This document shows positions 1 through 7,372 of a stretch of DNA of 47,698 nucleotides, piece by piece; within the stretch, counting starts at the first letter, position 1, and every line of letters begins with the position of its first letter. Where the stretch lies: assembly GCA_903872425.1 (NCBI GenBank), contig CAIQKQ010000115.1:1-47698 (forward strand), written 5' to 3'. The translations under genes were made by a program, and so were the position numbers. The notes under the pieces were generated by a model. It did no database searches and had not been told where the DNA came from. It worked only from the letters and a program-made list of their open reading frames with translations. The stretch is from an uncultured Opitutia bacterium (GTDB lineage Bacteria > Verrucomicrobiota > Verrucomicrobiia > Opitutales > Opitutaceae).

Positions 1-402
1 AGCGTGGTTGGCAATGACCACCTGCCGGGCCGCGCCAGTGTGGCGGTTGATGATGACGGGGCCAACGAGGTTGGCCGTCGCGGTGGCATTATCGCGTCCG
101 CTCACGGTGACGATGTTGAGCACGAGCGCGTCGGCGGCCGTGACAATGCCGAGGGCAGCGGCGTCGTCGTCGAAGAGCTCGGGCGCATAATCGGGCACGA
201 TGCCAGCGGGGTCAATGACTACAAAGTGCAGCGGATCGGGGCCGTGCAGGCGGAGCCATTGAAACGGGAGTTGCTCGCCGATGTGGAAGACCTCGCCACG
301 CCGGTGTTCGGGGAAGCCGACGAGACCGGCGGCGAAATGGAGTGCGAGCGCAGGCGGGCCAGCGGGCGCGAAGGGCGTGGCGGTTTCGTCGAGGACTTTC
401 AT
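1..402 (-). CDS. fliW: Flagellar assembly factor FliW (3' end cut by window edge)
   Basis: FliW binds flagellin and antagonises CsrA, coupling flagellin translation to secretion. The 134 visible codons follow the family closely: an early 'GLVGFPEHRRGEVF' block, 'PFQWLRLHGPDPLHFVVIDP' near residue 47, 'PDYAPEL', and a late 'ATANLVGPVIINRHTGAARQ' block that matches the usual ending of the family. Only a few C-terminal residues can be missing. The ATG at 402-400 is chosen because the family motif begins about 25 residues later and no better upstream start exists. It lies about 50 bp after a flgL remnant, the usual flgL-fliW(-csrA) order, so csrA is expected just outside the window. No Shine-Dalgarno is seen. 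Confidence 0.9.
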   Translation of the reverse strand, partial: MKVLDETATPFAPAGPPALALHFAAGLVGFPEHRRGEVFHIGEQLPFQWLRLHGPDPLHFVVIDPAGIVPDYAPELFDDDAAALGIVTAADALVLNIVTVSGRDNATATANLVGPVIINRHTGAARQVVIANHA

Positions 403-451
403 AGATGGAGGAGAAAATAATAATAGGACACAGGCGGCGCGGAGAGCGCGC

Positions 452-574
452 TCAATGGAGGTAGTCGAGGAGCGAGAGGTTGAGGACTTTGGCGGCGGAG
501 GAAAGCGCCGCTTGGTAGGCTTGGCTGGTCTGGTTGAGCTTGATTAGCGTGGAGGGGAGGAGGCAACGGGGCAT
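452..574 (-). pseudogene. flgL: FlgL C-terminal remnant (40 codons)
   Basis: A short frame beginning at an ATG and ending with TGA. Its last 33 residues contain 'LIKLNQTSQAYQAAL', 'SAAKVLNLSLLDYL' and match the C-terminal D0 helix of the hook-filament junction protein FlgL (HAP3). FlgL is normally about 300 or more residues, so more than 85 percent is missing. The frame also opens at another ATG at 619-617, overlapping the end of flgG. Position just after intact flgG and just before fliW suggests that a deletion removed the genes usually lying between flgG and the end of flgL (flgA, flgH, flgI, flgK and most of flgL), or that the assembly joins here wrongly. A functional 40-residue protein is unlikely. 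Confidence 0.7.
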
Positions 575-581
575 GACGCGG

Positions 582-1364
582 TCAGCGTTTGAGCTGGTTG
601 ATGTTTTGGAGCATCTCATCGGAGGCTTGGATTGCCTTGCTGTTCACCTCATAAGCGCGCTGGGCGACGATGAGGTTCACCATTTCCTCGACGATGTTGA
701 CGTTTGAGGTCTCGGTGTAGCCTTGCATGACACTGGCGAAGCCTTGGGTGCCGGGCTGGCCAGACTCGGGCGCGCCGCTGGCGGCGTTTTCCGCGTAGAG
801 ATTGCCGCCGAGGCTATTGAGACCGCTCGGATTCGCGAAGCGCGCTAGCGTGAGTTGAAAGCTGGTGTTGCCAGCGGCGGTCTGGTAGGTGACTTGGCCG
901 TTTTGCGAGATACTGATGTTGGTCGTGCCGGGGGGGACATTTTGGAAGCCGCTGAGCACCGGCATGCCATCCGTGGTGACGACTTGGCCACTGGCGTTGA
1001 GCTTGAAGGAGCCATCACGGGTGTATCCGGTTGTGCCGTCGGGCCGCTGAATCTCGAAAAAGCCATCGCCCTGCAACGCGAGGTCGAACTGCGCACCCGT
1101 GTTAGTGAGTTGGCCCTGAGTAAAATCCTTCGACGTGGCGGCGACGCGCGAGCCATTGCCGACCTCAATGCCTGTGGGAACACGGTTGCCACCGTCGGAC
1201 TCTGAGCCTGCATTACGTGGCTTCTGGTAAAGCAGGTCCTGAAACTGGATTTTGCTGCGCTTAAAACCGACGGTGTTCACGTTCGCGAGGTTGTTCGCGA
1301 TATTGTTCAGGTTGAGCTGCTGGGCTTCCATACCAGTAGCGGCGGAGTAGAGGGAGAGATTCAT
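582..1364 (-). CDS. flgG: Flagellar distal rod protein FlgG
   Basis: FlgG forms the distal rod of the flagellar basal body in the periplasm. The 260-residue length is typical. The N-terminus 'MNLSLYSAATGMEAQQLNLN' followed by 'NIANNLANVNTVGFKRS' is the diagnostic rod/hook N-terminal helix and ANxxTxGFK motif. The middle carries 'GDGFFEIQRPDGTTGYTRDG', and the C-terminus has 'QGYTETSNVNIVEEMVNLI' and 'QRAYEVNSKAIQASDEML', the conserved C-terminal rod helix. It lies 41 bp downstream of flgF in the same direction, so the two are probably co-transcribed. The leader reads pyrimidine/A-rich without a Shine-Dalgarno. Identity is secure. Confidence 0.97.
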   Translation of the reverse strand: MNLSLYSAATGMEAQQLNLNNIANNLANVNTVGFKRSKIQFQDLLYQKPRNAGSESDGGNRVPTGIEVGNGSRVAATSKDFTQGQLTNTGAQFDLALQGDGFFEIQRPDGTTGYTRDGSFKLNASGQVVTTDGMPVLSGFQNVPPGTTNISISQNGQVTYQTAAGNTSFQLTLARFANPSGLNSLGGNLYAENAASGAPESGQPGTQGFASVMQGYTETSNVNIVEEMVNLIVAQRAYEVNSKAIQASDEMLQNINQLKR

Positions 1365-1405
1365 GGCGGGAATTTTTGGGGACGGAGGGGATGATGCCGG
1401 GCGGC

Positions 1406-2155
1406 TCAGGTCAGCGCCTCCAGCGTCTGCCCCATGGCCTGATCACGGGTTTGAATGAGTTTTTGGTTGGCCTCGTAGGCACGGGAAATATTGACCAGAT
1501 CCACCATCTCGCGAAGCGGGGCCGTGTTGCTTGCCTCAAGATAGCCCTGCTGGATCTCGGGTTTCTCGGCTGGTTTCATGCCGGCACTCGGGCCTGCGCT
1601 AAAGACGCCCGCCGAAAGAGACGAGAGCTGCGAGGGATTGCTGGCCTTAAACACCCCGATGCGACCCAAGATGGAGTCGCCGAAGCGCACCGTGCCGTCG
1701 GCATTGACGACGAGCTTGCCGTTCTGCGCCGGAAACTGGATCGGGTTGCCGTCCTCCGAGAGCACTTCGAGACCCTGCGTGGTGACTAGCATGCGGTCGG
1801 CGCGAATCTGGAATTGTCCCGCCCGCGTGTAAGCCGTCCGGCCGTCGGGTGTCTTGAAGCCGAAAAATCCCTCGCCCGAAACGGCAAAATCGAGGTCACG
1901 ACCCGTCGGCTGGTTTTCACCAGCAATAAACGAGATGGCGTAGCGCGTCTGCGGCAGAATACCCGGTACCCCATCACCACGATCCGGTTTCATGTCCGGG
2001 CTGTAAAGAATCTCCCCCGAGCTCACACCGCTGACTTGTACCGTGCGCCGCTTGAAGCCGGTGACCTGGCTGGAAGTGATGTTCTGCGACACGGCGTCTT
2101 GCCAACGCTCAAGGGCATTGAGCGCGGAAGCGTTTTGGTAGAGGCCAATGTTCAC
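1406..2155 (-). CDS. flgF: Flagellar proximal rod protein FlgF
   Basis: FlgF is a proximal rod subunit of the basal body. The 249-residue protein has the rod/hook N-terminal region ('MNIGLYQNASALNALERWQD', then 'SQVTGFKRRTVQ'), the central 'GEGFFGFKTPDGRTAYTRAG' domain and the C-terminal 'EASNTAPLREMVDLVNISRA' helix ending in 'QTLEALT'. It differs from the neighbouring FlgG in the way FlgF paralogues do: a shorter sequence and a less regular N-terminal motif. It is the first gene of the leftward flagellar block. A sigma-54-type promoter sequence sits only about 11 bp before its ATG, so transcript and start codon may almost coincide. Confidence 0.93.
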   Translation of the reverse strand: MNIGLYQNASALNALERWQDAVSQNITSSQVTGFKRRTVQVSGVSSGEILYSPDMKPDRGDGVPGILPQTRYAISFIAGENQPTGRDLDFAVSGEGFFGFKTPDGRTAYTRAGQFQIRADRMLVTTQGLEVLSEDGNPIQFPAQNGKLVVNADGTVRFGDSILGRIGVFKASNPSQLSSLSAGVFSAGPSAGMKPAEKPEIQQGYLEASNTAPLREMVDLVNISRAYEANQKLIQTRDQAMGQTLEALT

Positions 2156-2165
2156 GCCGCTATAT

Positions 2166-2182
2166 TAGCAATGGATGTGCCA
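2166..2182 (-). promoter_or_regulatory. Sigma-54 (-24/-12) promoter for flgF-flgG
   Basis: On the minus strand the sequence TGGCACATCCATTGCTA matches the sigma-54 consensus TGGCAC-N5-TTGCW. The GG and GC dinucleotides are separated by exactly 10 nt as required. The predicted transcription start lies about 12 nt after the GC, around 2156-2158, directly at the flgF start codon (2155). Sigma-54 control of middle flagellar genes is well established in other diderm bacteria. No activator binding site was identified. Confidence 0.7.
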
Positions 2183-2438
2183 CGTTTATATCTCGTTGCT
2201 ATATAATTCTATACAAATTTCTTAACCGTCAAAACCATTTTCACTCCCTGCCCAACGGCAAAAATTGCCGAACGCAGGCGCCGAGGCTGTGGGGTGAGGT
2301 GTATTAAATCTGGGGGGCGTGCTAACTCGCAGCTTACCAAGCAGAAAGCCCCCGGGTAAGGTAGATTACGTGTCATCCTCTCGAGTATTTTCGCTTGTCC
2401 GCAGTTGAAGTTTTTTACTCCCCGCCCACCCTGCCACT

Positions 2439-3119
2439 ATGGAACTAGAGATCACACTACCCGACGAGATCGCCGTGATGACGTTGCCGGGAGCGGCGCT
2501 GTTCCCGCAGGCCTTGATGCCGCTGCATATTTTCGAACCGCGTTACCGCACGATGTTGCGCGATGTACTTGCTTCCCACCGCCTATTTGCCGTCGCCGGC
2601 CTCGACGAGTCGCCTCTGGCCGCCGGTCGCTTCGAGCCCCCGTATCGCATCGCCACCGTCGGCATCGTACGCGCTTGCCAAATAAATGACGACGGCACCT
2701 CTAACCTGCTCCTCCAAGGCCTCACTCGCGTCGAGGCGAGCAGCATCCTGAGTGAGGAGCCCTACCGCCGCATTGGCATCCGCCCGCTTGTCAGCGCGCC
2801 CGGGGCCAACCCGGCAGAAAACCTCCGTGCCCGTGCCGTCCTCGCGCGGCTACTCTCCGCCCGCCACCGCCTCACTGGCCGTGCGCCAGACGATCTGCTG
2901 CGTTTTCTACGCACAGTGGACGACCCGGAGGCGTTCGTCGATATCGCAGCCTTCAGCCTGTGCGACGACCCCGGGTTAAAACAAACCCTTCTGGAAACGC
3001 TGGATGTGGCCGCGCGCCTGCGCCTCTTCGGCGAGCACCTCCGCCGCCAAATTGACCGCCACAAGCTTGCCCACCGACTCCAAGGCGGGCTCGCCAACGA
3101 AGACATCGCAAACAACTGA
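2439..3119 (+). CDS. LON substrate-binding domain protein (LON_substr_bdg family)
   Basis: A 226-residue protein related to the N-terminal substrate-recognition domain of Lon protease but without the AAA+ or protease parts. The opening 'LPDEIAVMTLPGAALFPQAL' with 'MPLHIFEPRYRTML' is the LON-domain signature, followed by the family 'ATVGIVRACQINDDGTSNLLLQGLTRV' pattern, in which the domain reads out a beta-rich core. The C-terminal half is helical. Stand-alone LON-domain proteins of 190-230 residues are common and mostly uncharacterised. It lies upstream of rpmF in the same direction with a 135-bp spacer, so co-transcription is possible but not shown. Start ATG follows a pyrimidine-rich leader. 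Confidence 0.88.
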   Translation: MELEITLPDEIAVMTLPGAALFPQALMPLHIFEPRYRTMLRDVLASHRLFAVAGLDESPLAAGRFEPPYRIATVGIVRACQINDDGTSNLLLQGLTRVEASSILSEEPYRRIGIRPLVSAPGANPAENLRARAVLARLLSARHRLTGRAPDDLLRFLRTVDDPEAFVDIAAFSLCDDPGLKQTLLETLDVAARLRLFGEHLRRQIDRHKLAHRLQGGLANEDIANN

Positions 3120-3254
3120 GCCTCAGATACAGGGGGTATAGGCACCGTTGTTGGCGCTTGACGGCCCCCCATGCAAAATCTCTACTGCGCCCTCACCGCC
3201 TCGCCGCCCTTCGCCGCGCGACCGCGACCATCCTCCCTTGTCGCCCAATTTTTT

Positions 3255-3434
3255 ATGGCCAATCCAAAACGCAAGACCTCCAAACGCCGCAGCGCCAACC
3301 GCCGCGCGGCCAATGCCTTTGTCGCCCCCCAGTTCGCCACCGACCCCACCGACGGCTCCGTCTTCCGCCCGCACCGCGTGAACCCGAAAAACGGGATGTA
3401 TCGCGGTCGCCAAGTGCTCACCGTCGAGGCCTGA
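3255..3434 (+). CDS. rpmF: 50S ribosomal protein L32
   Basis: A 59-residue basic protein starting 'MANPKRKTSKRRSANRRAAN', the invariant L32 N-terminus, and containing 'HRVNPKNGMYRGRQVL', the usual L32 end. It lacks the CxxC zinc pairs of the zinc-binding L32 form, so it is the Cys-free type. The frame is open further upstream, but the ATG at 3255 gives the exact family start. The rpmF-plsX-fabH order is a classic arrangement linking ribosome synthesis to phospholipid and fatty-acid synthesis; plsX starts 47 bp later. Confidence 0.96.
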   Translation: MANPKRKTSKRRSANRRAANAFVAPQFATDPTDGSVFRPHRVNPKNGMYRGRQVLTVEA

Positions 3435-3481
3435 GACGCGCACGCGCGGAAAAATTCTCCGCCCCTCCGCTCTCCCCGGCG

Positions 3482-4561
3482 ATGACCCACTCCCCTGGCG
3501 GCCCGGCCCATATCGCCGTTGACGCGATGGGTGGCGACCTCGGCCCCTCCGAGGTGGTCGCTGCCACCCGGCTCGCGCTCGACGAGATTGGCGGCCTCAG
3601 CCCGCTCACCCTCGTTGGCGATGAGGCGGTGTTGCACCCGCTCCTCTCGCACGCCCGACTCGCGCGCGACGGTCGCGTGAACGTACTGCATGCGGCCGAG
3701 GTAATCACGATGGACGACAAGCCGCTCGTCGCATGGAAACGCAAGCGCGACTCTTCGATGGTGCGTGCCATCGAGCAACTCAAGACCGGCCACGCCGCCG
3801 CCGTGGTAAGCTGCGGCAACACCGGCGCACTCATGGCCGGCGGCACATTGCGGCTCCGCATGATTGCAGGCGTGGATCGCGCCGCGCTGGCCGCCGTCAT
3901 TCCCCGCGAAGGCGGGCATTTTATTTTGATTGATGTCGGCGCGAATCCCGAAGCTACGGCCGAGCATTTGCTGCACAACGCCATCCTCGGCTCGCACTAC
4001 GCACGCGTCGTGCTTGGAGTCGCTCGCCCGCGCGTCGGCCTGCTCACCATCGGCACCGAAGAGGGCAAGGGTAATGCGCTCACCGCCGCCGCGCACACCT
4101 TGCTGAAGCGCGCCGCCCACGCCCATGTGCTCAACTACGCGGGGCCAACAGAGGGTTTTCAAGTGTTCACTGACCATTGCGACGTCGCCGTGTGCGACGG
4201 CTTCACGGGCAACTTGCTGCTGAAAAGCTGGGAGTCGCTCGCGCATTTTTTCAAAGGTACGCTCAAACGCGAGTTGAAGGCCAACCCGCTGCGCTTCGCC
4301 GGCTCGGTGCTCTCGCTCGGGGCCTTCGATGCGCTGAAGCGCCGCATTAACCCCGACCGCTACAGCGGCGCGCCGCTCCTCGGCCTGCGCGGCAATGTCC
4401 TCAAGGCCCACGGCTCGAGCAACCGCCATGCGATCTGTGCCGCCATCCGCTCGGCCCACGCCATCGTCCGCGCCGACATGCTCCGCCACATTGAGTCCGA
4501 CATCGCCCGCGCCAATGTTCTCACCGTGCCCGCCGCGAGCCCGGAGGCTACGGCCAATTAA
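3482..4561 (+). CDS. plsX: Phosphate acyltransferase PlsX
   Basis: PlsX converts acyl-ACP plus phosphate to acyl phosphate, the acyl donor for PlsY in phosphatidic acid synthesis at the inner membrane. The 359-residue protein begins near 'HIAVDAMGGDLGPSEVVAA', the PlsX hallmark, and carries 'AAVVSCGNTGALMAGG', 'LIDVGANPEATAEHL', 'GLLTIGTEEGKGN' and 'DVAVCDGFTGNLLLKSWE', all in family order. The frame is open upstream to 3158, but residues before the ATG at 3482 are rpmF and spacer read in another frame, so the ATG at 3482 is preferred. fabH begins 9 bp after the stop, supporting an operon. Confidence 0.96.
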   Translation: MTHSPGGPAHIAVDAMGGDLGPSEVVAATRLALDEIGGLSPLTLVGDEAVLHPLLSHARLARDGRVNVLHAAEVITMDDKPLVAWKRKRDSSMVRAIEQLKTGHAAAVVSCGNTGALMAGGTLRLRMIAGVDRAALAAVIPREGGHFILIDVGANPEATAEHLLHNAILGSHYARVVLGVARPRVGLLTIGTEEGKGNALTAAAHTLLKRAAHAHVLNYAGPTEGFQVFTDHCDVAVCDGFTGNLLLKSWESLAHFFKGTLKRELKANPLRFAGSVLSLGAFDALKRRINPDRYSGAPLLGLRGNVLKAHGSSNRHAICAAIRSAHAIVRADMLRHIESDIARANVLTVPAASPEATAN

Positions 4562-4570
4562 ATTTTGAGC

Positions 4571-5521
4571 ATGGCCACCACCGACATCTGCATCCTCGGC
4601 ACCGGCGCGCACGTCCCGGCGAAAGTGCTCACCAACCACGAGCTCGCGCGCATGGTGGACACAACCGACGAGTGGATCGTCACCCGCACCGGCATTCGCG
4701 AGCGCCGCATCGCCAGCAAGACAGAGATGACTTCCCACATGGCCGCCGCCGCCGCGCGCGCCGCCTTAGCCAACGCCGGCGTGACGGCCGAGCAGATTGA
4801 CCTCGTCATCCTCGCCACGCTTACGCCCGACCAGCCGATGCCCGCGACAGCCTGTCTCGTGCAGCACGAACTGGGCGTGCCGGCCGGCGCGGCCTGTTTC
4901 GACCTTAACGCCGCGTGCTCCGGCTTCCTCTACGCGCTCGACACCGCGTGGGCCATGCTCGCTTCCGGCCGCCACCAGCATGCGCTCGTGATCGGCGCGG
5001 AAAAGATGTCCTCGCTCGTGGACTGGACCGACCGCTCGACCTGTGTGCTCTTCGGCGACGGCGCGGGTGCGGCCGTGCTCGGCCCAGCGCGCGGCACCGC
5101 CCAAATTCTCGGCGCCCGCCTCTACGCCGAAGGCGCGCACGCTGGTCTCCTCTGCGTGCCGCGCAGCCCTAAACCTTTCATCCAGATGAAAGGTCGTGAG
5201 GTGTTTAAAAACGCCGTCCGCGAGATGGAGGACGCCGTGCGTGACATCCTCGAGCAACACGGTGTCGCCGCCAGCCAGATCGCCTGTGTCGTGCCGCACC
5301 AGGCCAACCGCCGCATCATCGAGTCGCTCGCGCAATATCTCGGCCTTCCGCTCGAACGTTTTGTCGTCAATCTCGACCGCTACGGCAACACCTCCGCCGC
5401 CAGCATCCCTCTCGCGCTAGACGAGGCGCGCCGCGCCGGTCGCGTGCGGGCGGGCGACACAACGCTGCTCGTCGCCTTTGGGGCAGGCTTGACCTATGGC
5501 TCCGCGTTGGTTCGCTGGTGA
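4571..5521 (+). CDS. fabH: Beta-ketoacyl-ACP synthase III FabH
   Basis: FabH condenses an acyl-CoA starter with malonyl-ACP, the first step of type II fatty-acid synthesis. The 316-residue protein has the thiolase-fold Cys-His-Asn triad: C116 in 'LNAACSGFLYAL', H243 in 'VVPHQANRR' and N273 in 'YGNTSAAS'. 'DEWIVTRTGIRERR' near residue 33 and 'GDGAGAAVL' are further FabH signatures. The ATG at 4571 is preferred over the in-frame TTG six bases upstream. It follows plsX by 9 bp and is followed almost immediately by bamD, so lipid synthesis and outer-membrane assembly genes are physically coupled here. Confidence 0.96.
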   Translation: MATTDICILGTGAHVPAKVLTNHELARMVDTTDEWIVTRTGIRERRIASKTEMTSHMAAAAARAALANAGVTAEQIDLVILATLTPDQPMPATACLVQHELGVPAGAACFDLNAACSGFLYALDTAWAMLASGRHQHALVIGAEKMSSLVDWTDRSTCVLFGDGAGAAVLGPARGTAQILGARLYAEGAHAGLLCVPRSPKPFIQMKGREVFKNAVREMEDAVRDILEQHGVAASQIACVVPHQANRRIIESLAQYLGLPLERFVVNLDRYGNTSAASIPLALDEARRAGRVRAGDTTLLVAFGAGLTYGSALVRW

Positions 5522-5523
5522 AA

Positions 5524-6567
5524 ATGTTCACCATCTTCGCCCCGCCCGCCCGCATCCTCGCCGCCTTGTCGTTTTGCCTGCTGGCCCCTATCGGCCGCGC
5601 AGACTTGGTCTGGACGCCCGCGAAAGGCTGGCAAGCCGAAGGCGGCGTTCTGGCTCCACTCGTCTCCCCCGAGGGCGGCGGCCGTACTGCGCTCGACCTG
5701 ATGAACCAAGCAAGCGCCGCCGAGGAAAGAGCGGATAAGTCTACCGCGCTCTCGCTCTACGAGCGCGTCGCCAAAAAATATCCGCGCTCCGAACTCGCCG
5801 GCGAGGCGCTTTACCACGCGGCCCAGCTCCGACTCGACCGGGGACAACTCCACTCGGCTTTTGAGAACTTCCAGGCCATCGTCGCCGAGCACCCAGAGAC
5901 GTCGCACTTCAACCAAGTCATCGGTCAACAATACAGCATCGCCGCCGCCTTGGTGGACGGCACCCACAATCGGATGTTCGGTTGGATTCGCGCCCCGTTC
6001 ACGAACCGCTCGCAGGGCATCGAATACGCTGAGAAAGTTCTCCTCAACGCCCCGCACAGCGACTACGCCCCGCTCACCTTAATCAAAATTGCCCAGGGTC
6101 AGGAACACGTCGGCAATCCGGAGGAGGCCAAGGATGCCCTCGACCGTCTCATCAGCAATTATCCGCAGAGCCTGCTGGTGCCCGACGCCTACCTCCGCCT
6201 CGCGCAAGCGTACGCCAGCGACGTGCAGGGGCCGGCTTACGACCAAGGCGCAACCAAGCAGGCCATCACCTACTACGAGGATTTTACGATTCAGTTTCCA
6301 CAGGACCCCAACGTCCCCTCGGCTGCCAAAGGCCTCGCCGACATGAAGACTGTGCTCGCCCAGGGCAAACTTGAGATCGGTGATTTTTATCTGCAGAAAC
6401 GCGCGAACTTCACCGCCGCTCGTGTGCTCTACAACGAGGCCATCACCACCTATCCCAATTCGCCCGTCGCTGAGCTTGCGCGCCAACGGCTCACCGAGGT
6501 GGATACCGCCGAAGCCAAAGCCAAGGCCGTCGGCCCCGCGCGCAAAAAGTTCCTCGGCCTGTTCTGA
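5524..6567 (+). CDS. bamD: BamD/YfiO-like outer-membrane assembly TPR protein
   Basis: A secreted helical-repeat protein of about 347 residues. An N-terminal hydrophobic segment ('ILAALSFCLLAPIGRA') acts as signal peptide. The mature part has BamD-type TPR repeats: 'RVAKKYPRSELAGEALYHAA', 'FENFQAIVAEHPETSHF', 'DRLISNYPQSLLVPDAYLRL' and 'EDFTIQFPQDPNVPSAAKGL', then a Lys-rich C-terminus. BamD is part of the complex that inserts beta-barrel proteins. E. coli BamD is a lipoprotein of about 245 residues; this one is longer and the only early Cys lacks a clean lipobox (LSFC), so membrane anchoring by lipid is doubtful. A GTG at 5518 overlapping the fabH stop is an alternative start. Confidence 0.8.
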   Translation: MFTIFAPPARILAALSFCLLAPIGRADLVWTPAKGWQAEGGVLAPLVSPEGGGRTALDLMNQASAAEERADKSTALSLYERVAKKYPRSELAGEALYHAAQLRLDRGQLHSAFENFQAIVAEHPETSHFNQVIGQQYSIAAALVDGTHNRMFGWIRAPFTNRSQGIEYAEKVLLNAPHSDYAPLTLIKIAQGQEHVGNPEEAKDALDRLISNYPQSLLVPDAYLRLAQAYASDVQGPAYDQGATKQAITYYEDFTIQFPQDPNVPSAAKGLADMKTVLAQGKLEIGDFYLQKRANFTAARVLYNEAITTYPNSPVAELARQRLTEVDTAEAKAKAVGPARKKFLGLF

Positions 6568-6786
6568 CCGTTCCGCCCGCGCACCGTGCGGCAGAGTGCT
6601 GCAAGTAGACTGAGCTTCCAATTTCCCCACACCGGGCGGCACCCTCTAGCACCGGGGGGAATGGCCTGGGGGAAACGTCGCGTAGCAATCCCACAGTCGC
6701 ACCCAAGCAGCCGCCGCCACTATTCTTCCTCGGGCCAAACACCTTTGGGTGTTGCGGTGCCGCCGCTGTCAGCGTCAACTCGCCAA
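6568..6786. other. bamD-lptE spacer with a small inverted repeat
   Basis: A 219-bp spacer in an otherwise compact operon. The frame of lptE is open through most of it, but no homologous start or signal peptide precedes the ATG at 6787. It contains a perfect 6-bp inverted repeat with a 4-nt loop (AACACC-TTTG-GGTGTT, 6738-6753). No run of T follows, so a Rho-independent terminator is not supported. No other gene or RNA was recognised. Confidence 0.35.
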
Positions 6787-7341
6787 ATGGCAACGTCTCC
6801 ACGCCCATCCGTGAAATCCGCGATCACAAAGTTTTTTCTTCCGTGCTTTGCCCTCGCGCTGGCTGCACTCGTGTCGCTCACTGGTTGTGGGCATTATCGG
6901 CTGGGTACCGGCTCTCGGCCGACCTTTGCCTCTATTTACATCGCGCCGGTGCAAAACAAAGCCGATGCGCCACAGGCCACGGCCGTGGTCAGCGCCCGGC
7001 TCCGTGAGGCGTTTCTCCGCGACGGCCGCGTCGCACTGACGGCCGCACCCGAGGAGGCAGACGCCCTGCTTGTGGTCACGCTCACCCGTTACGGCCGCGA
7101 GACGCTAACGGCGCTGGCCGCTGATACGGGCCGTGCCCGCAAGCTCAACCTCGCGCTTGAGGCGACCGCCACCCTCACCGACCGCCGCACGGGACGCACC
7201 CTGTTTGAGCGTCGGCCATTGCATGCTGACCGGCAAATATTTACCGACAGCGGCCAGCTCCAGGCCGAATACGATGCTGTCCCGCTGCTCGCCGAGCAGC
7301 TCGCGCAGGCGGCCTCACGCGCCACGCTGGATACTTGGTAA
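6787..7341 (+). CDS. lptE: LPS-assembly lipoprotein LptE
   Basis: LptE plugs the LptD barrel and helps deliver lipopolysaccharide to the outer leaflet. The 184-residue protein has a lipoprotein signal peptide ending in 'VSLTGCGHYRLG' (lipobox Cys near residue 35), followed by the family pattern: a short 'ASIYIAPVQNKAD' strand, 'ARLREAFLRDGRVAL', 'EADALLVVTLTRYGRETLTA', and a helical end 'LAEQLAQAASRATLDTW'. This matches the LptE/RlpB fold in Verrucomicrobiota-type sequences, though primary sequence conservation in the family is low. Neighbouring bamD and nearby lpxA fit an outer-membrane biogenesis role. Confidence 0.8.
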   Translation: MATSPRPSVKSAITKFFLPCFALALAALVSLTGCGHYRLGTGSRPTFASIYIAPVQNKADAPQATAVVSARLREAFLRDGRVALTAAPEEADALLVVTLTRYGRETLTALAADTGRARKLNLALEATATLTDRRTGRTLFERRPLHADRQIFTDSGQLQAEYDAVPLLAEQLAQAASRATLDTW

Positions 7342-7348
7342 GATCCGA

Positions 7349-7370
7349 CGGCTAAGACTTTAACTAGCCG
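7349..7370. terminator. Inverted repeat between convergent lptE and TMTC-like gene
   Basis: CGGCTA at 7349-7354 pairs with TAGCCG at 7365-7370 across a 10-nt AT-rich loop, in the 31-bp gap between two convergent genes. The position fits a shared bidirectional terminator, but the stem is short and there is no clear T tract. Confidence 0.3.
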
Positions 7371-7372
7371 AC

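Noticed and set aside
3182-4738. 518-codon open frame on the minus strand
   Set aside because: It lies opposite plsX and fabH; its composition follows the high-GC codon bias of the real genes read backwards, and it has no recognisable domain.
6620-6710. Cobalamin-riboswitch-like pieces upstream of lptE
   Set aside because: A few GGGAA and CCCAC-type words occur, but their order and the B12-box do not match the motif, and the site lies inside an operon.
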